A DNA stretch of 64,000 bases, taken from positions 1 through 64,000 of the forward strand of contig CAKASQ030000012.1 of the NCBI GenBank assembly GCA_916988195.3. The letters are read 5' to 3'. This DNA comes from Oscillospiraceae bacterium (GTDB lineage: Bacteria > Bacillota > Clostridia > Oscillospirales > Oscillospiraceae). Both the position numbers and the translations under genes were made by a program. Each line of letters begins with the position of its first letter. The stretch's first letter is position 1. Under the pieces are notes generated by a model. It was not told where the DNA came from and ran no database searches. It worked only from the letters and a program-made list of their open reading frames with translations. Of this stretch, positions 24,414-32,721 are shown piece by piece.

Positions 24414-25381
24414 GCGTCCACCTCCGCGCGCGCCGCACCAATGTGATAGCGCCAGTCCGCCGCCGGGAAGCTCCGGTGCGCGATCGACGGCGTTCCGTCC
24501 CGGAGGCTCGTGTGTAAAAGCTGCCGCATCAGGTGCTCCAAATCGTCAAGCTTTGTAATCTGCGCCGACTGCGGCGCGAAGCTCTCGGGGTCCAGCCAGC
24601 AAACCGTATGCGGAAGCTCCTGCGAAAGCAGCCATGTGCTCATCCACTGTAAAAGCCCCAGCGTCCGGTCGACCGTATCGCGCGCGCCCGAAAGATCGAA
24701 GCTCAAAATGGCCTGCGAGCGAACAGGTTCAATCGGCTCGCGGACAATGAGGCTGTCTGTCTTGGCAGACACCTTCCAGTGGATATCGCGCATTGAGTCG
24801 CCCGGGCGGTAATCGCGCAGATCGTGCGTCTCGGAAAAGCCGCCCGCGGGCTTGGCGCGGTACTGCCGGGCCGTGAGCTGCGTGAGGCTTGGCGCTTCCT
24901 CCGGCGGGATTTCCTCCGGAAGAACCACAAGCTCCCCCAGCGCCGGAAGCTTGAACGGAAAGCAGAAAATCCCCAGATAATCGTACACTCTCCCCTTTTC
25001 AAGCGAGCACACATACGCGCCCGCGTGGTGCGTTGGAAGCTCGACCTGCGCGGTCTTGGAGCCGGACAGATAAATTCTCTGCCGACAGGCCGTATCTCCC
25101 ATGCAGTCAAAAATCACGCTCTCAAACCGGAACGGCGGCGAAAGGCGAAGCTTTTCCGCGCAGCCCATCCGCAGACAGGCAGGCTCTCCAAGACGGCAAA
25201 CGGACGGCATGTCCGCCTGCAAACGCAGCCGGAGCATCGGCCGAAGACTGCAAAGAAGCGAGAACCACGGTAAGATAACCGCCAGCATCAGAAGGTACCA
25301 CGAGAACCAGCCGGTATAATACGTATGAAACAGCAGCGCACCCAAAAGCGCCGCGATGTACAAAATTCTTGCGTGCAGCAT
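24410..25381 (-). CDS. DUF58-domain protein
   Basis: The 323-residue protein has two N-terminal hydrophobic helices (about residues 5-48), a middle strand-rich region and the DUF58 signature (THDLRDYRPGDSMRDIHWKV) followed by a von Willebrand A-like segment (AILSFDLSGARDTVD). DUF58 proteins pair with MoxR ATPases. It overlaps the transglutaminase gene by four bases and lies two bases after the MoxR gene. Confidence 0.92.
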   Translation of the reverse strand: MLHARILYIAALLGALLFHTYYTGWFSWYLLMLAVILPWFSLLCSLRPMLRLRLQADMPSVCRLGEPACLRMGCAEKLRLSPPFRFESVIFDCMGDTACRQRIYLSGSKTAQVELPTHHAGAYVCSLEKGRVYDYLGIFCFPFKLPALGELVVLPEEIPPEEAPSLTQLTARQYRAKPAGGFSETHDLRDYRPGDSMRDIHWKVSAKTDSLIVREPIEPVRSQAILSFDLSGARDTVDRTLGLLQWMSTWLLSQELPHTVCWLDPESFAPQSAQITKLDDLEHLMRQLLHTSLRDGTPSIAHRSFPAADWRYHIGAARAEVDA

Positions 25382-25383
25382 AG

Positions 25384-26310
25384 CTAAATTCTCGGCGCGC
25401 TCGTGGACTTTAAAATTCTATCCAGCAGCTCTTCGGCGCAGATTCCCTTGGCGTCCGCCTCGGCGGAAAGAAGCAGTCTGTGCGCGCAGGTCGAGACGAA
25501 GACGTTCTGAATGTCCTTGGGCTGGACATAATCTCTTCCCTGGACGTAGGCCACGGCCTTTGCCATCGCGCCGAGAGACAGCGTCGCTCTTGGGCTTACC
25601 CCGCGGGCGATGAGCGGGTCGGTTCTCGTTTTGCCGACGAGCGAGACAATATAGTCTGCCAGCTCGGGCTTTAAGTATACGTTCGCCGCCTCCTGCTGCA
25701 TCGTAAGCAGCTCCTCGCGCGTCACGACCTGCCGCACCTGTAAAAGCGGGTTCCCCTTCTGGCGGCCGAGCAAAATCTCCCGTTCGTCACCCGGCGCAGG
25801 ATAGCCGATCGAGAGGCGGACAGTAAACCTATCCATCTGCGAGTCCGGCAGCAGCTGCGTACCGGAAGCGCCCGTGGGGTTCTGGGTTGCGAAGACGCAG
25901 AACGGCTCGGGAATTTTGTGGCTCACACCGTCGACCGTAACCTGCCCCTCCTCCATCGCCTCGAGCAGCGCCGACTGCGTGCGGGACGTTGCGCGGTTGA
26001 GCTCGTCGGCGAGAAAGAGGTTGCAGAGAATGACGCCCGGCTGGTAGCGCATCACGCCGGTTTCCTTGTCGAAGATGCTGTAGCCTGTGATATCGCTCGG
26101 CAGAACGTCCGGCGTAAACTGCACGCGCCCGTAGTCCAGCCCCAACGCTCGGGAAAACGCGAGCGCCATCGTTGTCTTGCCGACGCCCGGGATATCCTCG
26201 AGCAGAATATGACCCCGCGCGAGAATGACCGTAAGTACCCAGACCAGCACGCGGTCCTTGCCGCAGACCGCCTTTTTGACCTCCGCGAGAATCTGACTTG
26301 CCTGATTCAC
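25384..26310 (-). CDS. MoxR-family AAA+ ATPase
   Basis: The 308-residue protein has Walker A GVGKTTMALAFSRALG, Walker B CNLFLADELNRA, the RTQSALLEAMEEGQVTVDG sensor region and ATQNPTGASGTQLLPDSQMD, all typical of MoxR/RavA-like ATPases. It is a probable chaperone acting on the DUF58 and transglutaminase partners encoded downstream. The ATG at 26310 is followed by a normal N-terminal helix. Confidence 0.94.
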   Translation of the reverse strand: MNQASQILAEVKKAVCGKDRVLVWVLTVILARGHILLEDIPGVGKTTMALAFSRALGLDYGRVQFTPDVLPSDITGYSIFDKETGVMRYQPGVILCNLFLADELNRATSRTQSALLEAMEEGQVTVDGVSHKIPEPFCVFATQNPTGASGTQLLPDSQMDRFTVRLSIGYPAPGDEREILLGRQKGNPLLQVRQVVTREELLTMQQEAANVYLKPELADYIVSLVGKTRTDPLIARGVSPRATLSLGAMAKAVAYVQGRDYVQPKDIQNVFVSTCAHRLLLSAEADAKGICAEELLDRILKSTSAPRI

Positions 26311-26335
26311 TGCTCTGCCTCCTCTGTTCTTCTAT

Positions 26336-26369
26336 CTTACGTAAACGTCTATCGTAAGTATTATACCAG
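26336..26369 (-). promoter_or_regulatory. Extended -10 promoter and operator-like repeat of the moxR operon
   Basis: On the minus strand TGGTATAAT (extended -10 box, 26360-26368) is followed by an inverted repeat CTTACG-11-CGTAAG (26336-26358) spanning the expected transcription start. No good -35 box is visible. The repeat could bind a repressor. Confidence 0.5.
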
Positions 26370-26476
26370 AAAAGTGGCGGAATAATTATGAAGATTTCCT
26401 AAAGTTTTCCGAGATTGCCGTCGGCGTCTTATGTGCTATCTTTTTGATTTTCACGAAGGTTTTTCAAAATTCAGTG

Positions 26477-26505
26477 TTTACTTTTCTTTGTTTGTGTGGT
26501 ATGGT
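26477..26505 (+). promoter_or_regulatory. Probable promoter of pfkA
   Basis: TTTACT and TATGGT with a 17-base spacer, 36 bases before the pfkA start codon. Each box matches consensus only moderately. Confidence 0.5.
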
Positions 26506-26541
26506 ATGGTTAGAAAAAATTGATAAAAGGGAGACTTTTTT

Positions 26542-27534
26542 ATGACGAATGCAGTCAAGCGAATCGGCGTGCTCACCTCCGGCGGCGACGCGCCCGGTAT
26601 GAACGCAGCCATCCGCGCGGTCGTCCGCTCGGCCATCTACCGCGGCATCGACTGCGTCGGCATCCGGCGCGGATTCAATGGACTCATCAACGGCGATTTT
26701 GTCCGTCTTGACGAAAACAGCGTCAACCACATTATAAACCGTGGTGGCACAATGCTCTATACGGCAAGAAGCGAAGAGTTCCGCACCGTAGATGGTCAAC
26801 AGCGCGCAGCTGCCACGTGCAAGCTCCTGGGCCTCGACGGCATTGTCGGCATCGGCGGCGACGGCACGTTCCGCGGCCTCAAGGAGTTTTCCAAGCAGGG
26901 CATCAGCGTCGTCGGCGTTCCGGCCACCATTGATAACGATATCGTCTGCACCGACTACACCATCGGCTACGACACCGCGGCCAACACCGCCGTCGAGGCT
27001 ATCGACCGGCTCAGAGACACCATGCAGTCGCACGAGCGCTGCTCTGTCGTCGAGGTCATGGGCAGAAACGCGGGCCATCTGGCGCTCTATGTCGGTCTGG
27101 CGGCGGGCGCAACGTCCGTACTTGTGCCGGAAAAGAAGCTCGATTTTGAGCACGACGTGATCGACTGCATCCGCGGCGCGCGCTTAAGCGGTAAGACACA
27201 TTACATGATCATCGTCGCCGAAGGCGCGGGCAGCGCGATTGAAATCGGCAAGCAGATTCACGAGACGATCGGTCTTGACCCGCGCGTGACGATTCTCGGG
27301 CACATCCAGCGCGGCGGCACACCCACAGCGCGCGACCGCGTCATGGCGACCCGCATGGGCTACCACGCGGTCAAGGTTCTGGCCGAGGGCGGAACGAACC
27401 GGCTCATCTGCTCGCAGCAGGGCAGCATGGTGGACATTGACCTTGAGGAGGGCCTCGCCATGAAGAAGGGTCTTAATGCGCAGCAATACGAAGTGCTTCA
27501 GGCGATGACCGGCTTGGAAATCGAGGGCTTATAA
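26542..27534 (+). CDS. pfkA: ATP-dependent 6-phosphofructokinase
   Basis: The 330-residue enzyme has TSGGDAPGMNAAIRAVVR, IGGDGTFRGL, PATIDNDIVCTDYTIGYDTA (catalytic Asp in TIDND) and EVMGRNAGHLAL. The Gly in GGDG, rather than Asp, indicates use of ATP rather than pyrophosphate. Length fits bacterial PfkA. GGGAGAC precedes the ATG. The enzyme phosphorylates fructose 6-phosphate in glycolysis. It is transcribed alone, with a terminator directly after it. Confidence 0.96.
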   Translation: MTNAVKRIGVLTSGGDAPGMNAAIRAVVRSAIYRGIDCVGIRRGFNGLINGDFVRLDENSVNHIINRGGTMLYTARSEEFRTVDGQQRAAATCKLLGLDGIVGIGGDGTFRGLKEFSKQGISVVGVPATIDNDIVCTDYTIGYDTAANTAVEAIDRLRDTMQSHERCSVVEVMGRNAGHLALYVGLAAGATSVLVPEKKLDFEHDVIDCIRGARLSGKTHYMIIVAEGAGSAIEIGKQIHETIGLDPRVTILGHIQRGGTPTARDRVMATRMGYHAVKVLAEGGTNRLICSQQGSMVDIDLEEGLAMKKGLNAQQYEVLQAMTGLEIEGL

Positions 27535-27544
27535 GCGCAGCTTT

Positions 27545-27579
27545 GCCGCAGGATTCTCCGGAGTCCTGCGGCTTTTTTT
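27545..27579 (+). terminator. Terminator of pfkA
   Basis: GCCGCAGGA pairs with TCCTGCGGC (27545-27553, 27564-27572) followed by TTTTTTT. Confidence 0.93.
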
Positions 27580-27593
27580 GAAAGGAGACCTGC

Positions 27594-28727
27594 ATGAAGC
27601 AGTTGATTTCACTTTTTCTCTGCGCGGCGATTCTCGCGCCGTGCCTCAGCGGGTGCCGCAAAGAAGCTGTCTCTGAGCAAGCACAGGAGCCATCCGTCTC
27701 CGAAGAGGCTCTGGAGCAAGCAATCGCTCAGCGGGCGCTTTCCCTGTGTGATCTGGCCTTTGACGGGTTTGATGCAGCAGCGCTTGGCGAGGACGGGTGT
27801 GCGGTTCTATATGCATACGAAACGTACCCGTCTTACTATCTTGAAATTTCCGCGCCGCTTCTTTCGTTCTGGGAGCAGGCGCAAGCTGGGCAGGATTGCG
27901 CCATAGAACTGGTGCGCCTGAAAGATACGCATACGCTCTCGTATCAGAAGCTGTCGGTGGAAAACGGCAAGCCCTACGCCCAGTTCCTGCGCTGTGCGCA
28001 ATATGCAGACGGCTCCGTGGCCGCATCCAATTTTGAGCGCTTCGCTGTGCAGGACTGGCAGATGACAGACACAGGTAATTTCTATTACCGCCTCTTTCCC
28101 GCCGGAGACAAGCATTACGCAGACTACCAGCTCGTTCGCACCGTGCCGCCCGATACCTCGCGCCTCTCCATGCTGGAGCAGTATGTGCTTCCGATCGATT
28201 ACTATTATGTAAATCTTCTGATCACAGACTGGTCGGAACCGGACTTTGCAGGCGTAAGCTTTAACGACCTGTTCGACCGACTCTACGCCCTGCGCTTCGG
28301 TTCTCAGCCGGACGCGTCAGATTATACGCAGGACGAGAAGACCGGTGTCTTCCGGATTCCTTCCGCCGACTTTGAACGCGTCATCCTCCCCTATTTCTCG
28401 ATTTCCGCCGAAAAGCTCCGCGCGCTGGCCGGTTACGACGAGCAGACGGACACCTACCCGTGGCGTCCGGTCCGGACAAACGACATGGAGCTTTACGACT
28501 ATCCTGCCGTTGAGCCCTATATCACCGATGTCCGCGAGAATCCGGATGGAACAATGACGCTTCTCCTTTCCTGCCTATCAACTGACATTCCGACTGACTG
28601 TATCTTCTCGCACGAGCTGACGGTTCGGACGCTTCCATCAGGTGGCTTCGAGTATATTTCCAATCATATTACCTATCAAACAGAGCTCGGCCTCCCGAAC
28701 GCCGCGCCGCGTCTTTCCGTAAAATAG
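27594..28727 (+). CDS. Lipoprotein of unknown function
   Basis: The 377-residue protein has a type II signal peptide with lipobox LSGC (Cys near residue 21) followed by a Glu/Ser-rich linker, so it should be a membrane-anchored surface lipoprotein. The rest has many Tyr and Asp residues (YPSYYLEISAPLLSFW, LFDRLYALRFGSQPD, YDYPAVEPYITDVRENPDG) but no motif I recognise. AAAGGAG precedes the ATG at 27594. It is transcribed separately from pfkA. Confidence 0.8.
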   Translation: MKQLISLFLCAAILAPCLSGCRKEAVSEQAQEPSVSEEALEQAIAQRALSLCDLAFDGFDAAALGEDGCAVLYAYETYPSYYLEISAPLLSFWEQAQAGQDCAIELVRLKDTHTLSYQKLSVENGKPYAQFLRCAQYADGSVAASNFERFAVQDWQMTDTGNFYYRLFPAGDKHYADYQLVRTVPPDTSRLSMLEQYVLPIDYYYVNLLITDWSEPDFAGVSFNDLFDRLYALRFGSQPDASDYTQDEKTGVFRIPSADFERVILPYFSISAEKLRALAGYDEQTDTYPWRPVRTNDMELYDYPAVEPYITDVRENPDGTMTLLLSCLSTDIPTDCIFSHELTVRTLPSGGFEYISNHITYQTELGLPNAAPRLSVK

Positions 28728-28747
28728 GCGCTTTCCGAAACCCGGGC

Positions 28748-28776
28748 TTGCCGCTGTCCGCGCGATATGATATGAT
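28748..28776 (+). promoter_or_regulatory. Promoter of nadE
   Basis: TTGCCG and TATGAT with a 17-base spacer, 34 bases before the nadE start codon. A second TATGAT overlaps it five bases upstream. Confidence 0.7.
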
Positions 28777-28809
28777 AGGAAAAACGAACAGAAAAAGGAT
28801 GGAACAAGC

Positions 28810-30723
28810 ATGCACTACGGTTTTATCAAGGCCTGCGCCGTCTCCCCTTCGCTGCGCGTGGCGGATTGTCCCTATAACGCCCAGATGACCATCGAGGCCA
28901 TGCGAAAGGCCGCGCAAAGCGGCTGTCAGCTTGCCGTTTTCCCGGAGCTGGGGCTCACCGGCTACACCTGCGGCGATCTTTTTTTGCAGCAGCCTTTGCA
29001 GAAGGCGGCGGAGGATGCGCTGGCTGATATTCTCAAGGCGAGCGAAGGGCTCGATCTGGTCACGCTCGTAGGGCTCCCCGTGAACGTCTCCGGCAAGCTC
29101 TATAACTGCGCGGCGGTTGTTTGCCGCGGGCAGCTCCTTGGCCTTGTGCCGAAGTCCCATATTCCGAACTACGGCGAGTTTTATGAAAAGCGGCACTACT
29201 GCGCCGCGCCCGCCGGCGTGAAAGACATCCGGTTCGCGGGGCAGCATGTGCTGTTCGGGACGAAGCTCCTGTTCCGCTGCGAAAGCATGCCAGAATTTAC
29301 GCTCGCGGTCGAAATCTGCGAGGACCTCTGGGCGCCGCTTCCTCCGAGCACGGCGCACGCTCTGGCTGGCGCAACCGTTATCGCGAACCTCTCGGCCAGC
29401 GACGAGACGGTTGGAAAGGCGGAGTATCGCGAAGCGCTCGTCTCGCAGCAGTCGGCAAGGCTTCTTTGCGCCTATCTCTACGCCGACGCGGGCCACGGCG
29501 AGTCGACGACCGACATGGTCTTCTCCGGACACAATCTGATTGCGGAAAACGGCGCGCTGCTTTCCGAGTCCCGCCCGTTTGCGGAAGGCTGCGCCTGCAC
29601 GGAGCTCGACCTCGGAAGGCTTCTTTCCGAGCGCTGCCGCAACACGAGCTTCGAACCCGTAACAGATGGATACGAGATCATCCCCTTCTCGCTTCCCGTA
29701 AAGGAGGTTCCGCTCACGCGGTATTTCTCCCCGACCCCGTTTGTTCCCGCCGACGATACGGCGCGCACCGAGCGCTGTGAGCTGATTTTGCGGATGCAGT
29801 CTGACGGCTTGGCCAAGCGCATGGAGCACGCGCACGCAAAGACTGCGGTCATCGGCATTTCGGGCGGCTTAGATAGCTGCCTTGCGCTTCTTGTCGCGGT
29901 GCACGCGATGAAAAAGCTCGGAAGCCCAATGGAGGACATTCTCGCTGTCACCATGCCCTGCTTCGGCACGACGAAGCGCACGCGCTCGAACGCGGAGATC
30001 CTTTGCCAGGAGCTCGGCGTGCAGTTTCGGGAAATTTCGATCGCCAATACCGTCCGCAGCCATTTTGCTGACATCGGCCAGAGCGAGACGAATTTTGACG
30101 TGACGTTTGAAAATGGGCAGGCGCGCGTCCGGACGCTCGAGCTCATGGACCTTGCCAACCGCACGGGCGGCCTTGTTGTCGGCACGGGCGATTTGAGCGA
30201 GCTCGCGCTTGGCTGGGCAACCTACAACGGCGACCATATGAGCATGTACGGCGTGAACGCGGGCGTTCCCAAGACTTTGGTTCGCCACATCGTACGCTAT
30301 GAAGCCGACACCGCCGCAACGCCCGCCTTGCGCGACGTCCTTCTCGACATTCTCGACACGCCTGTCTCTCCGGAGCTTCTTCCCGCGAAGGAAAACGGCG
30401 AGATCGCGCAGCAGACCGAATCCTTAGTTGGTCCCTATGAGCTGCATGATTTCTATTTATACTACGTCCTGCGCTTCGGCTTCTCGCCCGCAAAGATTTA
30501 CCATCTGTCGAAGGCCGCTTTGGGCGACCGCTATTCTGACGAGGTGCTTCTGCACTGGCTCCGGAACTTCTATCGCCGCTTCTTCCAGCAGCAGTTCAAG
30601 CGCAGCTGCCTGCCCGACGGCCCCAAGGTCGGCTCGGTCACGCTCTCGCCCAGAGGCGACTGGCGCATGCCGAGTGACGCCTGCGTGAGCGTCTGGCAGA
30701 AAGAGCTTGATACGCTTTCCTGA
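28810..30723 (+). CDS. nadE: Glutamine-dependent NAD(+) synthetase
   Basis: The N-terminal 300 residues form a nitrilase-fold glutaminase: Glu in FPELGLTGYTCGDLF, Lys in VPKSHIPNYGEFYEKR and Cys in AVEICEDLWAP. The C-terminal part is the synthetase with the PP-loop GISGGLDSCLALLVA (about residue 350) and GTGDLSELALGW. The 637-residue length is normal for the bacterial two-domain form. It converts deamido-NAD to NAD with ATP, channelling ammonia from glutamine. Confidence 0.95.
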   Translation: MHYGFIKACAVSPSLRVADCPYNAQMTIEAMRKAAQSGCQLAVFPELGLTGYTCGDLFLQQPLQKAAEDALADILKASEGLDLVTLVGLPVNVSGKLYNCAAVVCRGQLLGLVPKSHIPNYGEFYEKRHYCAAPAGVKDIRFAGQHVLFGTKLLFRCESMPEFTLAVEICEDLWAPLPPSTAHALAGATVIANLSASDETVGKAEYREALVSQQSARLLCAYLYADAGHGESTTDMVFSGHNLIAENGALLSESRPFAEGCACTELDLGRLLSERCRNTSFEPVTDGYEIIPFSLPVKEVPLTRYFSPTPFVPADDTARTERCELILRMQSDGLAKRMEHAHAKTAVIGISGGLDSCLALLVAVHAMKKLGSPMEDILAVTMPCFGTTKRTRSNAEILCQELGVQFREISIANTVRSHFADIGQSETNFDVTFENGQARVRTLELMDLANRTGGLVVGTGDLSELALGWATYNGDHMSMYGVNAGVPKTLVRHIVRYEADTAATPALRDVLLDILDTPVSPELLPAKENGEIAQQTESLVGPYELHDFYLYYVLRFGFSPAKIYHLSKAALGDRYSDEVLLHWLRNFYRRFFQQQFKRSCLPDGPKVGSVTLSPRGDWRMPSDACVSVWQKELDTLS

Positions 30724-30747
30724 TTTCATAAGTCTTTCGTTATTTTC

Positions 30748-30852
30748 GTAGGGGTCGATGCCCACATCGACTCGGCAGAAAAGTCCGGTTTTACGAAAAT
30801 CTTCGGCGAATTCGAGGCTGCACAACGGGGCGATGTGGGCATCGCCCCCTAC
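30748..30852. repeat. 105-bp palindromic repeat, copy 1
   Basis: The ends are inverted repeats of about 22 bases (GTAGGGGTCGATGCCCACAT... and its near-complement ending ...GCCCCCTAC), with CGGCGAATTCG 56 bases from the left end. The same 105-base length, ends and core offset recur at 32458-32562 and, reversed, at 51021-51125. It lies 25 bases after the nadE stop codon. There is no coding capacity; it is probably a miniature mobile repeat. Confidence 0.9.
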
Positions 30853-30935
30853 GCATCTTTTTACGCATCGTGAGCTAATATTATGTCAACTTAAATTGCA
30901 ATTTTTATATCATTGTGCACAAAAACAGGTTCTCC

Positions 30936-30964
30936 TTGACTTTCACGCTTAAACGATTTACAAT
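30936..30964 (+). promoter_or_regulatory. Promoter of the sodium-dependent transporter
   Basis: TTGACT and TACAAT with a 17-base spacer. The expected transcription start is close to 30971, where a structured leader begins. Confidence 0.85.
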
Positions 30965-30970
30965 AAAAAA

Positions 30971-31014
30971 GATGTAAAGTGCTGAAGCGGTCGAAGCTTA
31001 CATCGGCCGCTTTT
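30971..31014 (+). promoter_or_regulatory. Leader with two mutually exclusive hairpins
   Basis: GATGTAA (30971-30977) pairs with TTACATC (30998-31004), and AAGCGG (30985-30990) pairs with CCGCTT (31007-31012), the latter followed by TTTT. The two stems interleave, so only one can form at a time: an antiterminator/terminator arrangement. I do not recognise a known riboswitch class. Confidence 0.5.
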
Positions 31015-31065
31015 GCATGCGGAAAAAGAGAAAGGAACCTGCCATGTGCGCAGGACGGAACACAC

Positions 31066-32397
31066 ATGAAACACTCCAAACATACCAAGCATTTTGCCAG
31101 CCGCTGGGGCTTTATTCTCGCGTCGGTCGGCTCCGCCGTCGGCATGGCCAACGTCTGGGGCTTTCCAAACAAGCTCGGCAGCAACGGCGGCGGCGCGTTT
31201 TTGATCGTCTATCTGCTGTTCGTCTTTATTTTCAGCCATGTTGCACTCCCGGCAGAATTTGCCATGGGCCGTCATGCCGCAACCGGTACGCTCGGCGCGT
31301 ATGAAAAAGCATGGGCAACGCGTGGAAAGAAGATGGGCAAGGCCGGCGGGCTTCTCGGCTGGCTGCCGCTGGCTGGTTCTTTGTGCATTGCGATCGGCTA
31401 CGCGATCATTGTCGCGTATATTTTAAAGGCACTGGTTGACTCCGTTGTGGGTACGCTCATGACTGCGGACACAGCCAGCTGGTTCGGCTCGTTCTCCTCG
31501 GGTGATTTTTCCGTCGTCCCTTATCATGTGATCGTCGTGGTCGGCACGTTGCTGACGCTGTATCTTGGCGCGCACAGCATCGAAAAGACCAACAAGATCA
31601 TGATGCCGACGTTCTTCCTGATCTTCCTCGTGCTCGCCGTCCGTGTGGCATTCCTGCCGGGCAGCGTGGAGGGCTACAAGTTCATGTTTACCCCGCGCTG
31701 GGAAGCGCTCAAAGACCCGATGATCTGGATCTGGGCGATGGGTCAGGCGTTCTTCTCGCTGTCCGTCACGGGAAGCGGTATGATCGTCTACGGCGCATAT
31801 TTGTCAAAGGACGAGGATGTCGTTGCAATGGGCCAGCACACGGCAATTTTCGATACGATCGCAGCCATCGTCGCGGCGCTCGTCATTATCCCTGCCTGCT
31901 TCTCCTATAACTTAGACGTCGGCGCGGGCCCCAGCCTCCTGTTCGTTACGCTGCCGACCATTCTGCAGGACATTCCGCTCGGACGGCTCTTCGCGATTAT
32001 CCTCTATCTTGCGATGATTTTTGCCGGTATCAGTTCCCTCCAGAACATGTTTGAGGCCGTCGCGGAGTCCCTGCTTCATAAGTTCCCGAAGCTGAACCGC
32101 ACGGCGGTGCTTGCCATCATCTGCGTTCTTTGCCTCGGAACCGGCCTTTTCATGGAGCCGATCTCCAAGTGGGGCCCGTGGATGGATCTCGTTTCGATCT
32201 ACATCATCCCCATCGGCGCAACGCTCGGCGCGATTTCGTGGTTCTATGTCATGAAAAAGGACGAGCTGCTGACAGCTGTCAACACGGGAAGCGGCAAAAC
32301 GCACGGCGCACTCTGGTATAACGTGGGCCGCTATATCTACGTCCCCATGGCCGTTATCCTCTGCTGTGTGGCTTTGTTTATGAATATTGCGTTCTAA
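31066..32397 (+). CDS. Sodium-dependent transporter, neurotransmitter:sodium symporter family
   Basis: The 443-residue protein has about eleven transmembrane helices and the family signature in helix 1 (WGFILASVGSAVGMANVWGFP) with the unwound GSAVG/NVW segment and GGGAFLIVYL. Bacterial members of this length import amino acids or related compounds with sodium. I place the start at 31066 (MKHSKHTKHF), since longer in-frame forms lack a ribosome-binding site. A strong ribosome-binding site (AAAGGAA) sits instead before an ATG in another frame at 31044, which may form an overlapping upstream reading frame. Substrate unknown. Confidence 0.92.
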   Translation: MKHSKHTKHFASRWGFILASVGSAVGMANVWGFPNKLGSNGGGAFLIVYLLFVFIFSHVALPAEFAMGRHAATGTLGAYEKAWATRGKKMGKAGGLLGWLPLAGSLCIAIGYAIIVAYILKALVDSVVGTLMTADTASWFGSFSSGDFSVVPYHVIVVVGTLLTLYLGAHSIEKTNKIMMPTFFLIFLVLAVRVAFLPGSVEGYKFMFTPRWEALKDPMIWIWAMGQAFFSLSVTGSGMIVYGAYLSKDEDVVAMGQHTAIFDTIAAIVAALVIIPACFSYNLDVGAGPSLLFVTLPTILQDIPLGRLFAIILYLAMIFAGISSLQNMFEAVAESLLHKFPKLNRTAVLAIICVLCLGTGLFMEPISKWGPWMDLVSIYIIPIGATLGAISWFYVMKKDELLTAVNTGSGKTHGALWYNVGRYIYVPMAVILCCVALFMNIAF

Positions 32398-32457
32398 CAG
32401 CTGCGTTCTTGGCGGATGTTCACCTCTACAAAATCGTTGACTTCTTCCAAGAGGTTC

Positions 32458-32562
32458 GTAAGGGTCGATGCCCACATCGCCCCGGCGGAAAAACCCGGTT
32501 TTACGGAAATCTTCGGCGAATTCGATGGTGTCCAAAGGGCCGATGTGGGCATCGACCCCTAC
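32458..32562. repeat. 105-bp palindromic repeat, copy 2
   Basis: It has the same length and terminal inverted repeats as copy 1 and shares most of the interior (CGGTTTTACG, AAATCTTCGGCGAATTCGA). It lies 60 bases after the transporter stop codon and before that gene's terminator. Confidence 0.9.
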
Positions 32563-32596
32563 GCAGATTTGAAAACCTGGACACATAATCAGATAG

Positions 32597-32631
32597 AGGC
32601 TGCATTTCTCACAGAAATGCAGCCTTTTTTT
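32597..32631 (+). terminator. Terminator of the sodium-dependent transporter
   Basis: AGGCTGCATTTCT (32597-32609) pairs with its complement (32613-32625), followed by TTTTTTT. It lies 200 bases after the stop, beyond repeat copy 2. Confidence 0.92.
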
Positions 32632-32655
32632 GTTCAAATTCCGACACATCGCGCA

Positions 32656-32684
32656 TTGACTTTAGCAGCTGAAAGTGTTAAAGT
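32656..32684 (+). promoter_or_regulatory. Promoter of the aminotransferase gene
   Basis: TTGACT and TAAAGT with a 17-base spacer, 38 bases before the ATG at 32722. Confidence 0.65.
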
Positions 32685-32721
32685 ACAACCAAATTAAATT
32701 TTGCAAAAGAAGGTATGCAGC

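Noticed and set aside
28669-29835. 388-codon minus-strand frame opposite nadE
   Set aside because: Basic, low-complexity translation typical of an antisense frame of a G+C-rich gene.
30748-32649. Peptides containing DVGIDPY and EFAEDF-like motifs encoded by the 105-bp repeats
   Set aside because: The similarity comes from the DNA repeat, not from protein conservation; frames are short and cross stem-loops.
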